This document shows, in pieces, positions 17,696 through 25,567 of a stretch of 64,000 nt of DNA (within the stretch, counting starts at the first letter, position 1; every line of letters begins with the position of its first letter). A program made the translations under genes and the position numbers. The notes below the pieces were generated by a model that was given only the letters and a program-made list of their open reading frames with translations, did no database searches and had not been told where the DNA came from. This DNA is from Hymenobacter perfusus (GTDB taxonomy: Bacteria > Bacteroidota > Bacteroidia > Cytophagales > Hymenobacteraceae): assembly GCF_003944765.1 (NCBI RefSeq), contig NZ_RWIU01000001.1, forward strand, positions 1,178,001 to 1,242,000. The letters are read 5' to 3'.

Positions 17696-19252
17696 ATGGC
17701 CGCTGCCCACTCTCTGCCTGCTTACTCTTTTCGCATACGGCTGTTGCTGGCCACTTTGCTTTGCTGGTTCGGCACCATATCAGCTAGTCTGGCGCAACCA
17801 GACGGGCCTGTGGTCCGGACGCGGCAGGGAAAAGTGCAGGGCAGCCAGCAGGGTAGTTTGTGGGTATTCCAGGGCATTCCGTACGCCCGGCCGCCGGTTG
17901 GGCCGTTGCGTTTCCGGCCGCCCCAACCAGCCGCCCGCTGGCAGGGAGTAAAAAGCACCCGCCTGTTTGGCTCCAAATCCCTGCAAGGCAGCGCCGACGC
18001 CACCCAGGGCCAGGAAGACTGCCTGTACCTGAACGTGTGGACACCGGCTCCCACCCGGCAGCGGCGGCCGGTGGTGGTGTGGGTCCACGGCGGAGCTTTC
18101 ACCGGCGGCTCGGGGCAGGAAAATGATACCTGGACCTTCGCCGCACAGGATACAGTAGTAGCCGTGAGCTTCAATTACCGCCTTGGTAGTCTGGGGTTTC
18201 TGGAGCTGGACAGCCAGTTGGGGCCGCAGTACGCGCAGGCCGGCAACTGCGGTCTGCTCGACGCGGTGGCGGCTCTGCGGTGGGTAAGGCAAAATATTGC
18301 GGCCTTCGGCGGCGACCCAAACCGCGTGACGGTGATGGGCGAATCGGCGGGGGCTAAGCTGGTGGGCGCGCTGCTGGTGACGCCGGCGGCCCAGGGCCTG
18401 TTTCAGCAGGTGATTCTGGAAAGCGGGGCCGTGCAGGCCATCCGCGATACGGCCACGGCCGCCGCCGTAACCCGGCAGCTTCTTCAGTACCTGCACTTGT
18501 CTGATGCGCGGGCACTGCTCACACTACCAGCCGACAGCCTGATTCGGGCGCAAAGCCGGTTTGCCAGCGGTGCGGGCGGCCTGCAGGTTTTCGGGCCCGT
18601 GCTGGATGGCAAAACTATTCCGCAGCCGCCACTTACCTACCTGAAAACCAGCAGACCGGTGCGGGTACTTATGGGCACCAACCGCAACGAGGCGGAGCTG
18701 TTCACCGGCCCCGGCTCGGTCATTGCCCAGCCCAGCGAAGCTGCCTTGCAACAGGTATTCGGGGCGCGCAATAGCCCCTATGTGTGGCGCGCTTACCAGC
18801 AAACTAGCCAAAATCAACCGGCCCTAGTGGCCTGGAATGCCGTGCTGACGGATTACCTCTACCGCCTGGCGTCGTACCGGCTGGCCCTCACGCTGGCGGA
18901 AAAAAGCCCGCCCGTGTGGCTATACCGCTTCGATTACGCCGATGCCGTTACCCGGCCCATCCACGCGCAGGAGCTGGCGTTCGTGTGGAATGCGCCGATG
19001 GGTACTTCGGCGGCAGCTACTACCACGGCGGCGGCCGGGCCCTGGCGCGGCAAAGCATCTAACCCCACCTTGGCCGCCCTGATGCACCGCCATTGGGCGC
19101 AATTCATCAAAACCGGGCAGCCGGGGGTCGGGTGGCCAGCCTATACTACCAGCCGTCGGGAAGTCATGCTCTTCGATACCAACAGCCGCGCTGAACCCCT
19201 TCCGGCACCTTATCAGGACCCAACGTTTCCTATGCAGGGCTACGTTCGTTAG
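17696..19252 (+). CDS. Type B carboxylesterase (exported)
   Basis: Product of 518 residues with a signal peptide ending near residue 33 (TISASLAQ). The family landmarks are in order: FQGIPYARPPVGPLRF (~58-73), EDCLYLNVW (107-115), oxyanion HGGAF (131-135), nucleophile Ser217 in GESAGA, acid Glu332 in NRNEAEL, and His423 in PIHAQELAFVW. These are periplasmic or secreted esterases of broad specificity. It follows the glycerol genes on the same strand after 125 nt, but a functional link is only suggestive (ester cleavage could release alcohols or glycerol). Confidence 0.9.
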   Translation: MAAAHSLPAYSFRIRLLLATLLCWFGTISASLAQPDGPVVRTRQGKVQGSQQGSLWVFQGIPYARPPVGPLRFRPPQPAARWQGVKSTRLFGSKSLQGSADATQGQEDCLYLNVWTPAPTRQRRPVVVWVHGGAFTGGSGQENDTWTFAAQDTVVAVSFNYRLGSLGFLELDSQLGPQYAQAGNCGLLDAVAALRWVRQNIAAFGGDPNRVTVMGESAGAKLVGALLVTPAAQGLFQQVILESGAVQAIRDTATAAAVTRQLLQYLHLSDARALLTLPADSLIRAQSRFASGAGGLQVFGPVLDGKTIPQPPLTYLKTSRPVRVLMGTNRNEAELFTGPGSVIAQPSEAALQQVFGARNSPYVWRAYQQTSQNQPALVAWNAVLTDYLYRLASYRLALTLAEKSPPVWLYRFDYADAVTRPIHAQELAFVWNAPMGTSAAATTTAAAGPWRGKASNPTLAALMHRHWAQFIKTGQPGVGWPAYTTSRREVMLFDTNSRAEPLPAPYQDPTFPMQGYVR

Positions 19253-19463
19253 CTGTTTTTTTGGGGAACTAATGGCCTGATCTATGCCCCGAAAAAAACC
19301 AATACCCAACTCATTTACAACGCAATACATTTTTTAATCGTATTTTCTCCTGCCGGTTAGCCCACAGGAGGCACCTGCCTCCCTGACACGGTTCCCGGTC
19401 CGTGACTGACGCGCGGTTTGTTTCACAGCTCGCCTTGCGGCTTGAGCCCAACTTTCTACTACC

Positions 19464-19799
19464 ATGACGTATCAATACACCGCTCCTTTTACTACTGCCG
19501 CCCGGCCCGCGCCCGGCACCCACGAGCTGAAAGTGTGGCCGGCCTGCTTTGCAGCGGTAGAAAGCGGGGCCAAACCCTTCGATGTGCGGGAAAACGACCG
19601 GCACTTCTGCGTGGGCGACCTGCTGCTGATGCGAGAGTATGAGCCGGAAAGCGAGCAGTACAGCGGCCGCACCACCACCCGCTGGATCAGCTACGTGCTG
19701 AACGGCGGCGCCTTCGGGGTGGCGGCGGGCTGGTGCGTACTTGGCTTCAGCGAGTTGCCGCCGCTGCCGCCCGGTATCAACGACACCCGACTCTGGTAA
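19464..19799 (+). CDS. DUF3850 (ASCH/PUA-like) domain protein
   Basis: Protein of 111 residues. Residues ~18-75 match the DUF3850 pattern: THELKVWPACFAAVESGAKP, FDVRENDRHFCVGDLLLMRE, then an aromatic-rich YVLNGGAFGVAAGWCVLGF. The fold is related to ASCH/PUA RNA-binding domains, so a nucleic-acid or modified-nucleoside role is likely but unproven. DUF3850 proteins are frequent in phages and mobile elements, yet here it stands among chromosomal genes. A hairpin terminator follows. Confidence 0.8.
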   Translation: MTYQYTAPFTTAARPAPGTHELKVWPACFAAVESGAKPFDVRENDRHFCVGDLLLMREYEPESEQYSGRTTTRWISYVLNGGAFGVAAGWCVLGFSELPPLPPGINDTRLW

Positions 19800-19830
19800 C
19801 CGTTCTTTTTCGTTTATTCCACGAAGCAGC

Positions 19831-19868
19831 AAGCCCGCTACTCTTCCAACAGAAGAAGTAACGGGCTT
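19831..19868. terminator. Hairpin terminator between convergent genes
   Basis: Arms AAGCCCGCTACT.. and ..AGTAACGGGCTT with short interruptions. It lies between the DUF3850 gene and the convergent GAF gene. Confidence 0.65.
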
Positions 19869-19900
19869 TCGATGTACGCCCTATATTTCAATTCACTCAG

Positions 19901-20383
19901 CTAAAACCAGGAGGCTACCAGCGGCATTAGCTGCTCCAGGGCCAGTTGATCGGCTTCGTCGAAGTCGTTCAGCTGGTCGCTGTCCACGTCCAGCACGGCT
20001 ACTACCTGCCCGTCTTTCAGCACGGGCACCACTATTTCGGATTTAGAATCGGAGCTACAGGCAATGTGGCCGGGAAACAGCTCTACGTCGGGTACCAGCA
20101 GCGTGGCGGCTTGTGCCCAGCTGGCTCCGCACACGCCCTTGCCATGCCGGATGCGGGTGCAGGCAATAGGTCCCTGAAAGGGTCCCAGTACCAGCTCATC
20201 CTCTTTCACTAGGTAAAAGCCCACCCAGAAAAACCCGAAAGCCTGGCGCAGCGCCGCTACGGTGTTGGCCAGATTGGCTACCAGATCCGGCTCGCCGGTG
20301 GTGAGGGCTTGAATCTGGGGCAGGAGCTGCCGGTACTGTTCGGCTTTGCTGAGAGTGGTGTCGAGGTGCAGTTCTTCGGCCAT
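19901..20383 (-). CDS. msrC: Free methionine-R-sulfoxide reductase (GAF domain)
   Basis: Protein of 160 residues from the ATG at 20383. It is a single GAF domain with the three cysteines of fRMsr: Cys75 in GPIACTRI, Cys85 in GVCGAS, and Cys109 in GHIACSSDSKSEIVVPV. The enzyme reduces free methionine-R-sulfoxide. It lies 76 nt downstream of the adenylosuccinate-synthetase-like gene on the same strand and could share its transcript, but the family is widespread housekeeping and need not belong to that module. Confidence 0.92.
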   Translation of the reverse strand: MAEELHLDTTLSKAEQYRQLLPQIQALTTGEPDLVANLANTVAALRQAFGFFWVGFYLVKEDELVLGPFQGPIACTRIRHGKGVCGASWAQAATLLVPDVELFPGHIACSSDSKSEIVVPVLKDGQVVAVLDVDSDQLNDFDEADQLALEQLMPLVASWF

Positions 20384-20459
20384 GCGAGTCAAGGAAAGTA
20401 GCAATAGAAGTGACGGCGCGGGGCCATCCGGCGGCTATAACCGCTGGCGGCCGGTTTTG

Positions 20460-21677
20460 TCACCGGGCTGCAAAGGTAGGCAGCGGCGGCAGGTCATCGG
20501 CGCAGGGGCCGCGACTAACTACGTATCCGGTCAGGTCTTCGTCAAGCAAAGCGCCCAGCTCAGGAACCGTCAACGGCCGGGGCTGTCCTTCCACGTAAGC
20601 CGGAATCCGGCCATCGGGCAGCTGGTCGAGGCAGGTCAGGAGCAGGTATTTTTCCAGGCTGGCGGAGAAGTGCGCGTCGCACCGCAGCGCGTAGTTCAGC
20701 AGGCTCACCGACAGCGGAGCGCGCCGAAAATGCTCCTGGTGGTCGTTGTACTGGTTGGTTTCCTGCTCGTGGTGGATGAGCGGCACCGACACCTCAGCTT
20801 GCGGCAGCGGGCCGGCCCCGTGCCGGGTATGGTAGGCCCGCGACACGTACAGCAGCCGCGCCGCCGTACCGGGCCGGTGCCGGACCAGCAGCTCCAGGGC
20901 ATTACGCGAGGTGGTAAAGCTGCGCGTAACGTGCGGAAACAAGCCAAACTCCTGGTCCAGCAGCACGCCCTGCGCCCCCTCAAACACCAGAGCCGGCCAC
21001 GGAGCCGTGGGAGCCAACACCTCGGCTTCCCGGACGAGCTCTACTGCTCCCTGTTGCCGGAGCGCCGCCAGCTGCCGGGCGTAGTCGGCGAAGCGTAGGT
21101 CCTCCGCGTCATGGTCGAGGCGGTCAAAATCGAAGCTGGTTTCCTGCTGAATCCGGACGCGGTAATGCGCCCGAATCTGTTGGAGCTTATGCTCATACAC
21201 CTCCGGGAAGGCCAGATCCTGCGCGTATAGCCGTAATGGCGTGGTTTCCTGCCGCTCCACGGTGGCCCCGAAGCCCTGCCCGCAGCTGCCGTGGCGCGCG
21301 TCTCCTCGGGCAGTTTCCAGCACCCGGTTCCATAGCACATCATAGTGCGTGATAACGGGGCAGCGGCCATCCAGCAGCAGGCGGGGCTGCACACCCAGCT
21401 CCCGCAGGGCCGCGTACTCGCGCAGCAGCGGCCCCGGCGCCACCGGGCAATGCCTCGACCAATAGGTGGGGCAGCCGCGCAGCGTACCGGCCCCGAAGCT
21501 GGAAAACACGTGCCGCCGCCCATCCGCTGCCACTACCGTATGCCCCGCCTGCGGTCCGCCATTAAAGCGCACTACTAAGGCACCGGGAAACTCCCGGCAC
21601 AGGTAATCGGTGGCGAGGCCCTTGCCTTCGTCACCGAAGCCCAGGCCAACTACCACCCAAACGGGTATTTCCGGCAT
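20460..21677 (-). CDS. Divergent adenylosuccinate synthetase-like ligase
   Basis: Product of 405 residues, about 25 shorter than typical PurA. Retained motifs: GFGDEGKG with catalytic Asp16, GGPQAGHT with His46, IMP-site-like GSCGQGFGA (130-138), FEGAQGVLLDQEFGLFPHVT (232-251), and SRAYHTRHGAGPLP (279-292). Changed: the aspartate-binding TTGRRRR loop of PurA is replaced by NDHQEHFRRAP (~311-321), and the guanine-specificity stretch TKLDVLD reads TCLDQLP. It therefore probably uses GTP-type activation of a purine-like substrate but may not take aspartate, or not IMP. It is unlikely to be the housekeeping purA. It sits in a minus-strand run with the vWA and J-domain/pseudokinase genes, separated from the vWA gene by a REP-like hairpin. 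Confidence 0.8.
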   Translation of the reverse strand: MPEIPVWVVVGLGFGDEGKGLATDYLCREFPGALVVRFNGGPQAGHTVVAADGRRHVFSSFGAGTLRGCPTYWSRHCPVAPGPLLREYAALRELGVQPRLLLDGRCPVITHYDVLWNRVLETARGDARHGSCGQGFGATVERQETTPLRLYAQDLAFPEVYEHKLQQIRAHYRVRIQQETSFDFDRLDHDAEDLRFADYARQLAALRQQGAVELVREAEVLAPTAPWPALVFEGAQGVLLDQEFGLFPHVTRSFTTSRNALELLVRHRPGTAARLLYVSRAYHTRHGAGPLPQAEVSVPLIHHEQETNQYNDHQEHFRRAPLSVSLLNYALRCDAHFSASLEKYLLLTCLDQLPDGRIPAYVEGQPRPLTVPELGALLDEDLTGYVVSRGPCADDLPPLPTFAAR

Positions 21678-21735
21678 GAAAACAGTAACTGATTAGAGGA
21701 GTAACGGATTAGCAGACTCGCTGCCAGTTGTTATA

Positions 21736-21812
21736 CTGAGCAGCGCGAAAGACCTTATCACAACTGCATGAAATAGTAGCTCAGACGTGATAAGGTCCTT
21801 TGCGCTGCTCAG
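21736..21812. repeat. REP-like hairpin between the vWA and PurA-like genes
   Basis: Arms at 21736-21761 and 21787-21812 (CTGAGCAGCGC...CTTATCAC and complement) pair with two small interruptions. The right end continues GATGAC. It is a variant of the dispersed GTCATNCTGAG repeat and could weaken transcription between the two genes. Confidence 0.85.
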
Positions 21813-21832
21813 GATGACAGGTTGCTGCGTTT

Positions 21833-22780
21833 TTACAGCTTGAAAATCCGGCTGAGCAGCCCGCCCGCGCCGGCCGGCTTGGGCGTGGTGGTAAGGGCGG
21901 AGCTAACGTGAACCAGCGCGTTCTTTACCGTACCGGCCGTGTGCGCATCGAAGGACGACAGCACTTGGCTCAGCTCTACGCCGTGGATGACGGCCACGGT
22001 GGCGGCAATGGTTTCGGCCAAGGCGTTGTAGTCGTTGAGGATGAGGAGCCGCTCGCCCAGCAGCTTTTTCCAGTAGCCCAGCACCTTGGGGTCGTCTTTG
22101 TAGGAGGCTTCGTTGATGTGGATGTGGAAGACGTGGTAGCTGCGCTGCACTTCTTCCAGCAGCTGCCGGTCGGTGAGGTCGGTGGCTTCGGGGTAGCCCA
22201 TCAGATCCTGGAGGGCCTTTTTCTCCAGCGTGGGCCAGGAAGCTTCGTCGCCGATGGTGAACAAAAAGCCCTTCTGCCCGCGCTTCTCAAAGCAGTCGAG
22301 CGAGGTATGCCGGGCCCCGAACAGCCAGGCCAGCGTGTACGACTCCATACTCTGCCCGCCGCCGCCGCCTTCCAGGTACAAACCGGTCAGCCACTGGTCC
22401 AGCTCGTCAGTACCGCTTTCAAACTGACCTACCTGCAACGGATACTGGTCGGAAATATGGTCGCCGATACCGCCGAACAGGATTTGCGGGTGGGCCACGC
22501 CGTGGTCGATGAGCGTGTTCATGAGCGTGCCCAGCTTCTCGCGCACCAGTACCTCCGGAATACGGCCCATACTGCCCGTCACGTCCAGAAACACGGCTAC
22601 TGCCAACGACTCGGGGTGGATGTCGGAGTCGCGGCTTTCCCGGAATTTCACGCCGTGGGGCAGCATCCGCGCATCGGCGCGGCCCAGGCGGTTATTGGCG
22701 AAAATGTCGTCGGTACCCGAGTTGGAGCGGGAATCCCGCAGATACTCGTACGCGTCGTCTGACCAGCGGGTGTAGCCCAT
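21833..22780 (-). CDS. von Willebrand factor A (vWA) domain protein
   Basis: Soluble protein of 315 residues. A vWA fold starts near residue 58 with a MIDAS motif D66-x-T68-x-S70 (FLDVTGSMG). Further metal-site candidates are GGIGDHISD (103-111) and the FTIGDEA loop (174-180). A Gly-rich stretch EGGGGGQSMESY lies at 137-148. The N-terminal 55 residues are rich in Asp/Arg/Ser and probably form a separate recognition segment. No signal peptide, so it acts in the cytoplasm. vWA proteins act as metal-dependent scaffolds with kinases, ATPases or chaperones. The J-domain/pseudokinase gene ends 50 nt upstream, which supports a partnership. Confidence 0.85.
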   Translation of the reverse strand: MGYTRWSDDAYEYLRDSRSNSGTDDIFANNRLGRADARMLPHGVKFRESRDSDIHPESLAVAVFLDVTGSMGRIPEVLVREKLGTLMNTLIDHGVAHPQILFGGIGDHISDQYPLQVGQFESGTDELDQWLTGLYLEGGGGGQSMESYTLAWLFGARHTSLDCFEKRGQKGFLFTIGDEASWPTLEKKALQDLMGYPEATDLTDRQLLEEVQRSYHVFHIHINEASYKDDPKVLGYWKKLLGERLLILNDYNALAETIAATVAVIHGVELSQVLSSFDAHTAGTVKNALVHVSSALTTTPKPAGAGGLLSRIFKL

Positions 22781-22793
22781 GAGGTGAGATAGT

Positions 22794-22817
22794 GAGGTGG
22801 TGAAATGGTGAGTTTTT
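22794..22817. repeat. 24-nt repeated sequence, copy 1
   Basis: This sequence (begins GAGGTGGTGAAATGG) is found again, exactly and in inverted orientation, at 25531-25554. Both copies lie in gaps beside gene ends. Confidence 0.8.
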
Positions 22818-22830
22818 GTTCGGGAGTGGC

Positions 22831-23709
22831 CTACACTTCCAGCGGGTGAAACTGGCGTTTCCCGAAAATCCGGGTCAGCAGCTGACGGTACTCTTGCAGG
22901 GTGTGCAGGGCGTTGGGGTGCGGACTAAGCAGAAAATCAATCAGACGCTCATCTACGGTTTTCTTCAGCTTCACGCCGTGGCCCGAGGGGTCGCCGAGCA
23001 GGTACAAGGCCGTGCGCTGCACCAGGGCCACATCGAGGTACGTAGTAGCCTGCTTCTGGCTGAAAACCGCCGGCGGGTACCAGTTCAGGTACCGCCCCGA
23101 TACCGTGCGCAACGGCGCGCCCAGCGGCGTGAGGTGGTAAAACGAGAGGCACACGATGCCGTGGGTTTCCGGCACCACGCACAACGACTCCGGGTTCAGC
23201 CCCGCGTGGCACAGCCCCAGCTGGTGCAGCCAGGCCGTAAATTCCAACACCCGACTGACTACCCAGGCCACGTGCTCGGGGGCGAGAGTGAGGCCACCGA
23301 GCGGAAGCAGATAGTGCGGTGCGCTGACCACCAGCCCGTTCGGCTTCCGCACCAATTGGGTGGGCAGGTAACGTTGAAAGTTGCGGGCCGCGTCATCGGT
23401 GAGAGCCATGAGGCGGCGGTAGTGCTGCTCTGAGGTGTGCAATAGGTCAGGGTCGCCTTCCAGCCGTAGGGTCCGCTCATCGAGGCGGCGAATGAGGCCG
23501 GCATCGTCCTCCAGCGTATCCAGTGCTTTGTACTGCTCCGCATATGCATTGAGGCGGGCCACGGCGTCGGCGGCTCCGGGCAGGGCGCACACATCGGGGT
23601 GCAGCAGCTTGAGGTAGGCCAAATACTGCTGGCGGTAGCGGCGGCGGCTGAACACGTCAGCGGGGCCCTGGGCACTTAGAATGGTGGTGAGCAATGCAGC
23701 GGCATCCAT
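22831..23709 (-). CDS. J-domain protein fused to a degenerate protein kinase (pseudokinase)
   Basis: Product of 292 residues. Residues ~20-65 resemble a DnaJ J-domain with the diagnostic HPD tripeptide at 37-39 (KLLHPDVC, then ADAVARLNAYAEQYKALDT). Residues ~120-285 follow a protein-kinase pattern: hinge-like YLLPLGGLTL, then LHQLGLCHAGLNPESLCV (161-178) in the place of HRDLKPEN, no DFG, a YPPAVF segment like the APE motif, an alpha-F-like DVALVQRTALYLLGD, and an end with LLTRIFGKRQFHPL. The catalytic Asp of HRD and the DFG Asp are missing, so it should not phosphorylate by the normal mechanism. It heads the minus-strand run with the vWA and PurA-like genes. The J-domain could recruit DnaK. 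The kinase call rests on pattern and order, not on a search. Confidence 0.65.
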   Translation of the reverse strand: MDAAALLTTILSAQGPADVFSRRRYRQQYLAYLKLLHPDVCALPGAADAVARLNAYAEQYKALDTLEDDAGLIRRLDERTLRLEGDPDLLHTSEQHYRRLMALTDDAARNFQRYLPTQLVRKPNGLVVSAPHYLLPLGGLTLAPEHVAWVVSRVLEFTAWLHQLGLCHAGLNPESLCVVPETHGIVCLSFYHLTPLGAPLRTVSGRYLNWYPPAVFSQKQATTYLDVALVQRTALYLLGDPSGHGVKLKKTVDERLIDFLLSPHPNALHTLQEYRQLLTRIFGKRQFHPLEV

Positions 23710-23946
23710 GCCCCAATAGTAAGGAATATCGGGGTATTCGGAGCGGCGAAAGATGTTGTATTTTACACCGCCATAGAAACTCAGGCAGTCAAGCAGTTAC
23801 CCGCAGCCGCTGCACTGTTTTCTCTCGTTACGCCCGCCGCGCACAGTCCAACGCCCGTAAGCGGCCGTATGCAGTTTTTACCAGTTTCGGCTGGTGCCGT
23901 TTGCCGTTCCGCTTCTTTCCCACCCAACCATCCCACCACTTCCCAC

Positions 23947-24492
23947 ATGCGTAAAGTTGTTCTCTACATTGCCACCAGCCTCGACGGGTACATTGCCTCG
24001 CCCGATGGCTCGGTGGAGTGGCTGCCCTCTCCGCCCCCAGGCGAGGATTATGGCTACGCCGACTTCCTGACCACCGCCGACGCCACCCTGCTGGGCCGCG
24101 CCACCTACGAGCAGATTACCACCTTCGGCGAGTGGCCCTACCCCACCCTCACCAACTACGTGTTCACGCGCCGCCCGCCGCAGGAGGCGGCCCACCCCTC
24201 GGTGCAGTTCATTACCGAAGACCCCACCCGGTTTGTGCGGGAGCTGCGCCAGCAGCCCGGCGGCACCATCTGGCTCATCGGGGGCAGCACCCTGGCCTCG
24301 CCGCTGCTGGCCGAAGGCCTAGTGGATGAGCTGATGCTGTTTGTGGTGCCGCGCCTCATCGGGGCCGGCATTCCGCTGTGGCGCCACCAGGAGCACACGC
24401 AGCCCCTGCACCTGCTGCGCACCCAAACCTGGCCCGATGGTATGACCCTGCTCCACTACCGCCTATCGGAAGTATCCGAAACAGTCAGCTGA
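23947..24492 (+). CDS. Dihydrofolate reductase family protein (RibD C-terminal-like)
   Basis: Product of 181 residues from the ATG at 23947 (MRKVVLYIATSLDGYIASPD), the typical start of the DHFR/RibD_C superfamily; the upstream in-frame extension is non-coding in character. LLGRATYEQ and TIWLIGGSTLASPLL are the NADPH-binding segments and VDELMLFVVPRLIGAGIPLW closes the fold. Homologues are NADPH-dependent reductases of unknown substrate. It is divergent from the J-domain gene. A hairpin follows. Confidence 0.87.
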   Translation: MRKVVLYIATSLDGYIASPDGSVEWLPSPPPGEDYGYADFLTTADATLLGRATYEQITTFGEWPYPTLTNYVFTRRPPQEAAHPSVQFITEDPTRFVRELRQQPGGTIWLIGGSTLASPLLAEGLVDELMLFVVPRLIGAGIPLWRHQEHTQPLHLLRTQTWPDGMTLLHYRLSEVSETVS

Positions 24493-24517
24493 TACCCTCA
24501 ACAGCCCTCAAAACAGC

Positions 24518-24550
24518 AACGGCCGCCCCAGATAACCGGGGCGGCCGTTG
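24518..24550. terminator. Bidirectional hairpin terminator
   Basis: 13-bp GC-rich arms (AACGGCCGCCCC / GGGGCGGCCGTT) between the convergent DHFR-family and psd genes. Confidence 0.75.
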
Positions 24551-24606
24551 TGCGTTCACGTCGGAACGAATCCTCGTAATCCAAAAAAATCCGTCTGAAT
24601 CCGTGG

Positions 24607-25287
24607 TTAGAAGAGGCTGGGGGCATCGGTTTTGAGCTGGGCAATGATGGTCTGACCGCCTTTTACCTTCTCCCCGATCTGCACTTTCACTTCCGTATCC
24701 AGGGGCACGAAGATATCCACGCGGGAGCCGAATTTGATGAAGCCGAACTCCTCGCCCTGGCTCACTTCGTCGCCCTCGTTCACGTACCACACAATGCGGC
24801 GGGCCATGGCGCCGGCAATCTGCCGGAACAGTACCAGCGGACCGGCTTCCGACTCCACCACCACCGTGGTACGCTCGTTTTTGGTGCTGCTCTTGGGGTG
24901 CCAAGCCACCAGGTAGTTGCCGGGGTGGTACTTGAAGTAGCGCACGATGCCCGAAATAGGATTCCGGGTAATGTGCACGTTAATCGGCGACATGAAGATG
25001 CTGATCTGCTTGCGTCTGTCGTTGAAATATTCCGGTTCCTCCACGTCCTCAATCACCACCACCTTGCCATCGGCCGGGGCAATAATCAGGTCTTCGTGGG
25101 TGAACAGGCGGCGGGCCGGGCTGCGGAAAAACTGCAGCAGGGTGAGAAACACGATGACGGATATACCGGCAAAAACCTTGTTGAAACCGCTGTTTTCGGC
25201 ATTATACCGGAACAGCAGCAGGTTGGCGGCCAGCAGGGCCAGCAGGGTAAAGAACAGAATACGTCGTCCTTCTTTGTGGATCTTCAT
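24607..25287 (-). CDS. psd: Phosphatidylserine decarboxylase proenzyme
   Basis: Product of 226 residues, the short PSD-A form. An N-terminal membrane hairpin (~10-52) precedes the catalytic region, which has ADGKVV and the HxxxNP region (VHITRNPISG). The self-cleavage site is FGSR at residues 186-189, where Gly187-Ser188 would split into beta and alpha chains and leave the pyruvoyl group. It makes phosphatidylethanolamine at the inner membrane. cdsA, which supplies CDP-diacylglycerol, lies ~2 kb away on the same strand. Confidence 0.93.
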   Translation of the reverse strand: MKIHKEGRRILFFTLLALLAANLLLFRYNAENSGFNKVFAGISVIVFLTLLQFFRSPARRLFTHEDLIIAPADGKVVVIEDVEEPEYFNDRRKQISIFMSPINVHITRNPISGIVRYFKYHPGNYLVAWHPKSSTKNERTTVVVESEAGPLVLFRQIAGAMARRIVWYVNEGDEVSQGEEFGFIKFGSRVDIFVPLDTEVKVQIGEKVKGGQTIIAQLKTDAPSLF

Positions 25288-25346
25288 GAATCGCAGATTT
25301 GCGCTGATTTACGTTGATTTCGCTGATTCAGACGACTTTCCAAAAA

Positions 25347-25354
25347 CAAAAGTA
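25347..25354 (-). promoter_or_regulatory. Candidate -7 element TACTTTTG for psd
   Basis: Exact TAnnTTTG on the minus strand, 60 nt upstream of the psd ATG. Two further matches, TATCTTTG (25399-25392) and TATATTTG (25438-25431), lie upstream, so the real start cannot be chosen. Confidence 0.5.
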
Positions 25355-25530
25355 GCGGCTCGCCCTCAGGCGCATTACGAATCAACTTAGACAAAGATAG
25401 CCCGAGCCACCGGCCCGGGCTATCCGAAAGCAAATATAGTGGCTTTGCCGAAGGGTGAGTTTGTGAAGTTGTGAAATTGTGAGGCGTTGTTCAATTCGCG
25501 CCAGTGGCAAAACATTGCACCAGCCAAACG

Positions 25531-25554
25531 AAAAACTCACCATTTCACCACCTC
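25531..25554. repeat. 24-nt repeated sequence, copy 2 (inverted)
   Basis: Exact reverse complement of 22794-22817. Together with related sequence at 25455-25483 it can form an imperfect hairpin just past the end of the glutamate dehydrogenase gene. Confidence 0.8.
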
Positions 25555-25567
25555 GTCATTTCACCGC

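Noticed and set aside
19464..19799. Prophage remnant around the DUF3850 gene
   Set aside because: DUF3850 is common in phages, but no structural, integrase or replication genes occur in the surrounding 10 kb.
20460..21677. Phage-type PurZ (2-aminoadenylosuccinate synthase)
   Set aside because: PurZ enzymes lack the catalytic Asp of PurA as I recall; here Asp16 of GDEGKG is kept, and no phage genes or aminoadenine pathway genes are nearby.
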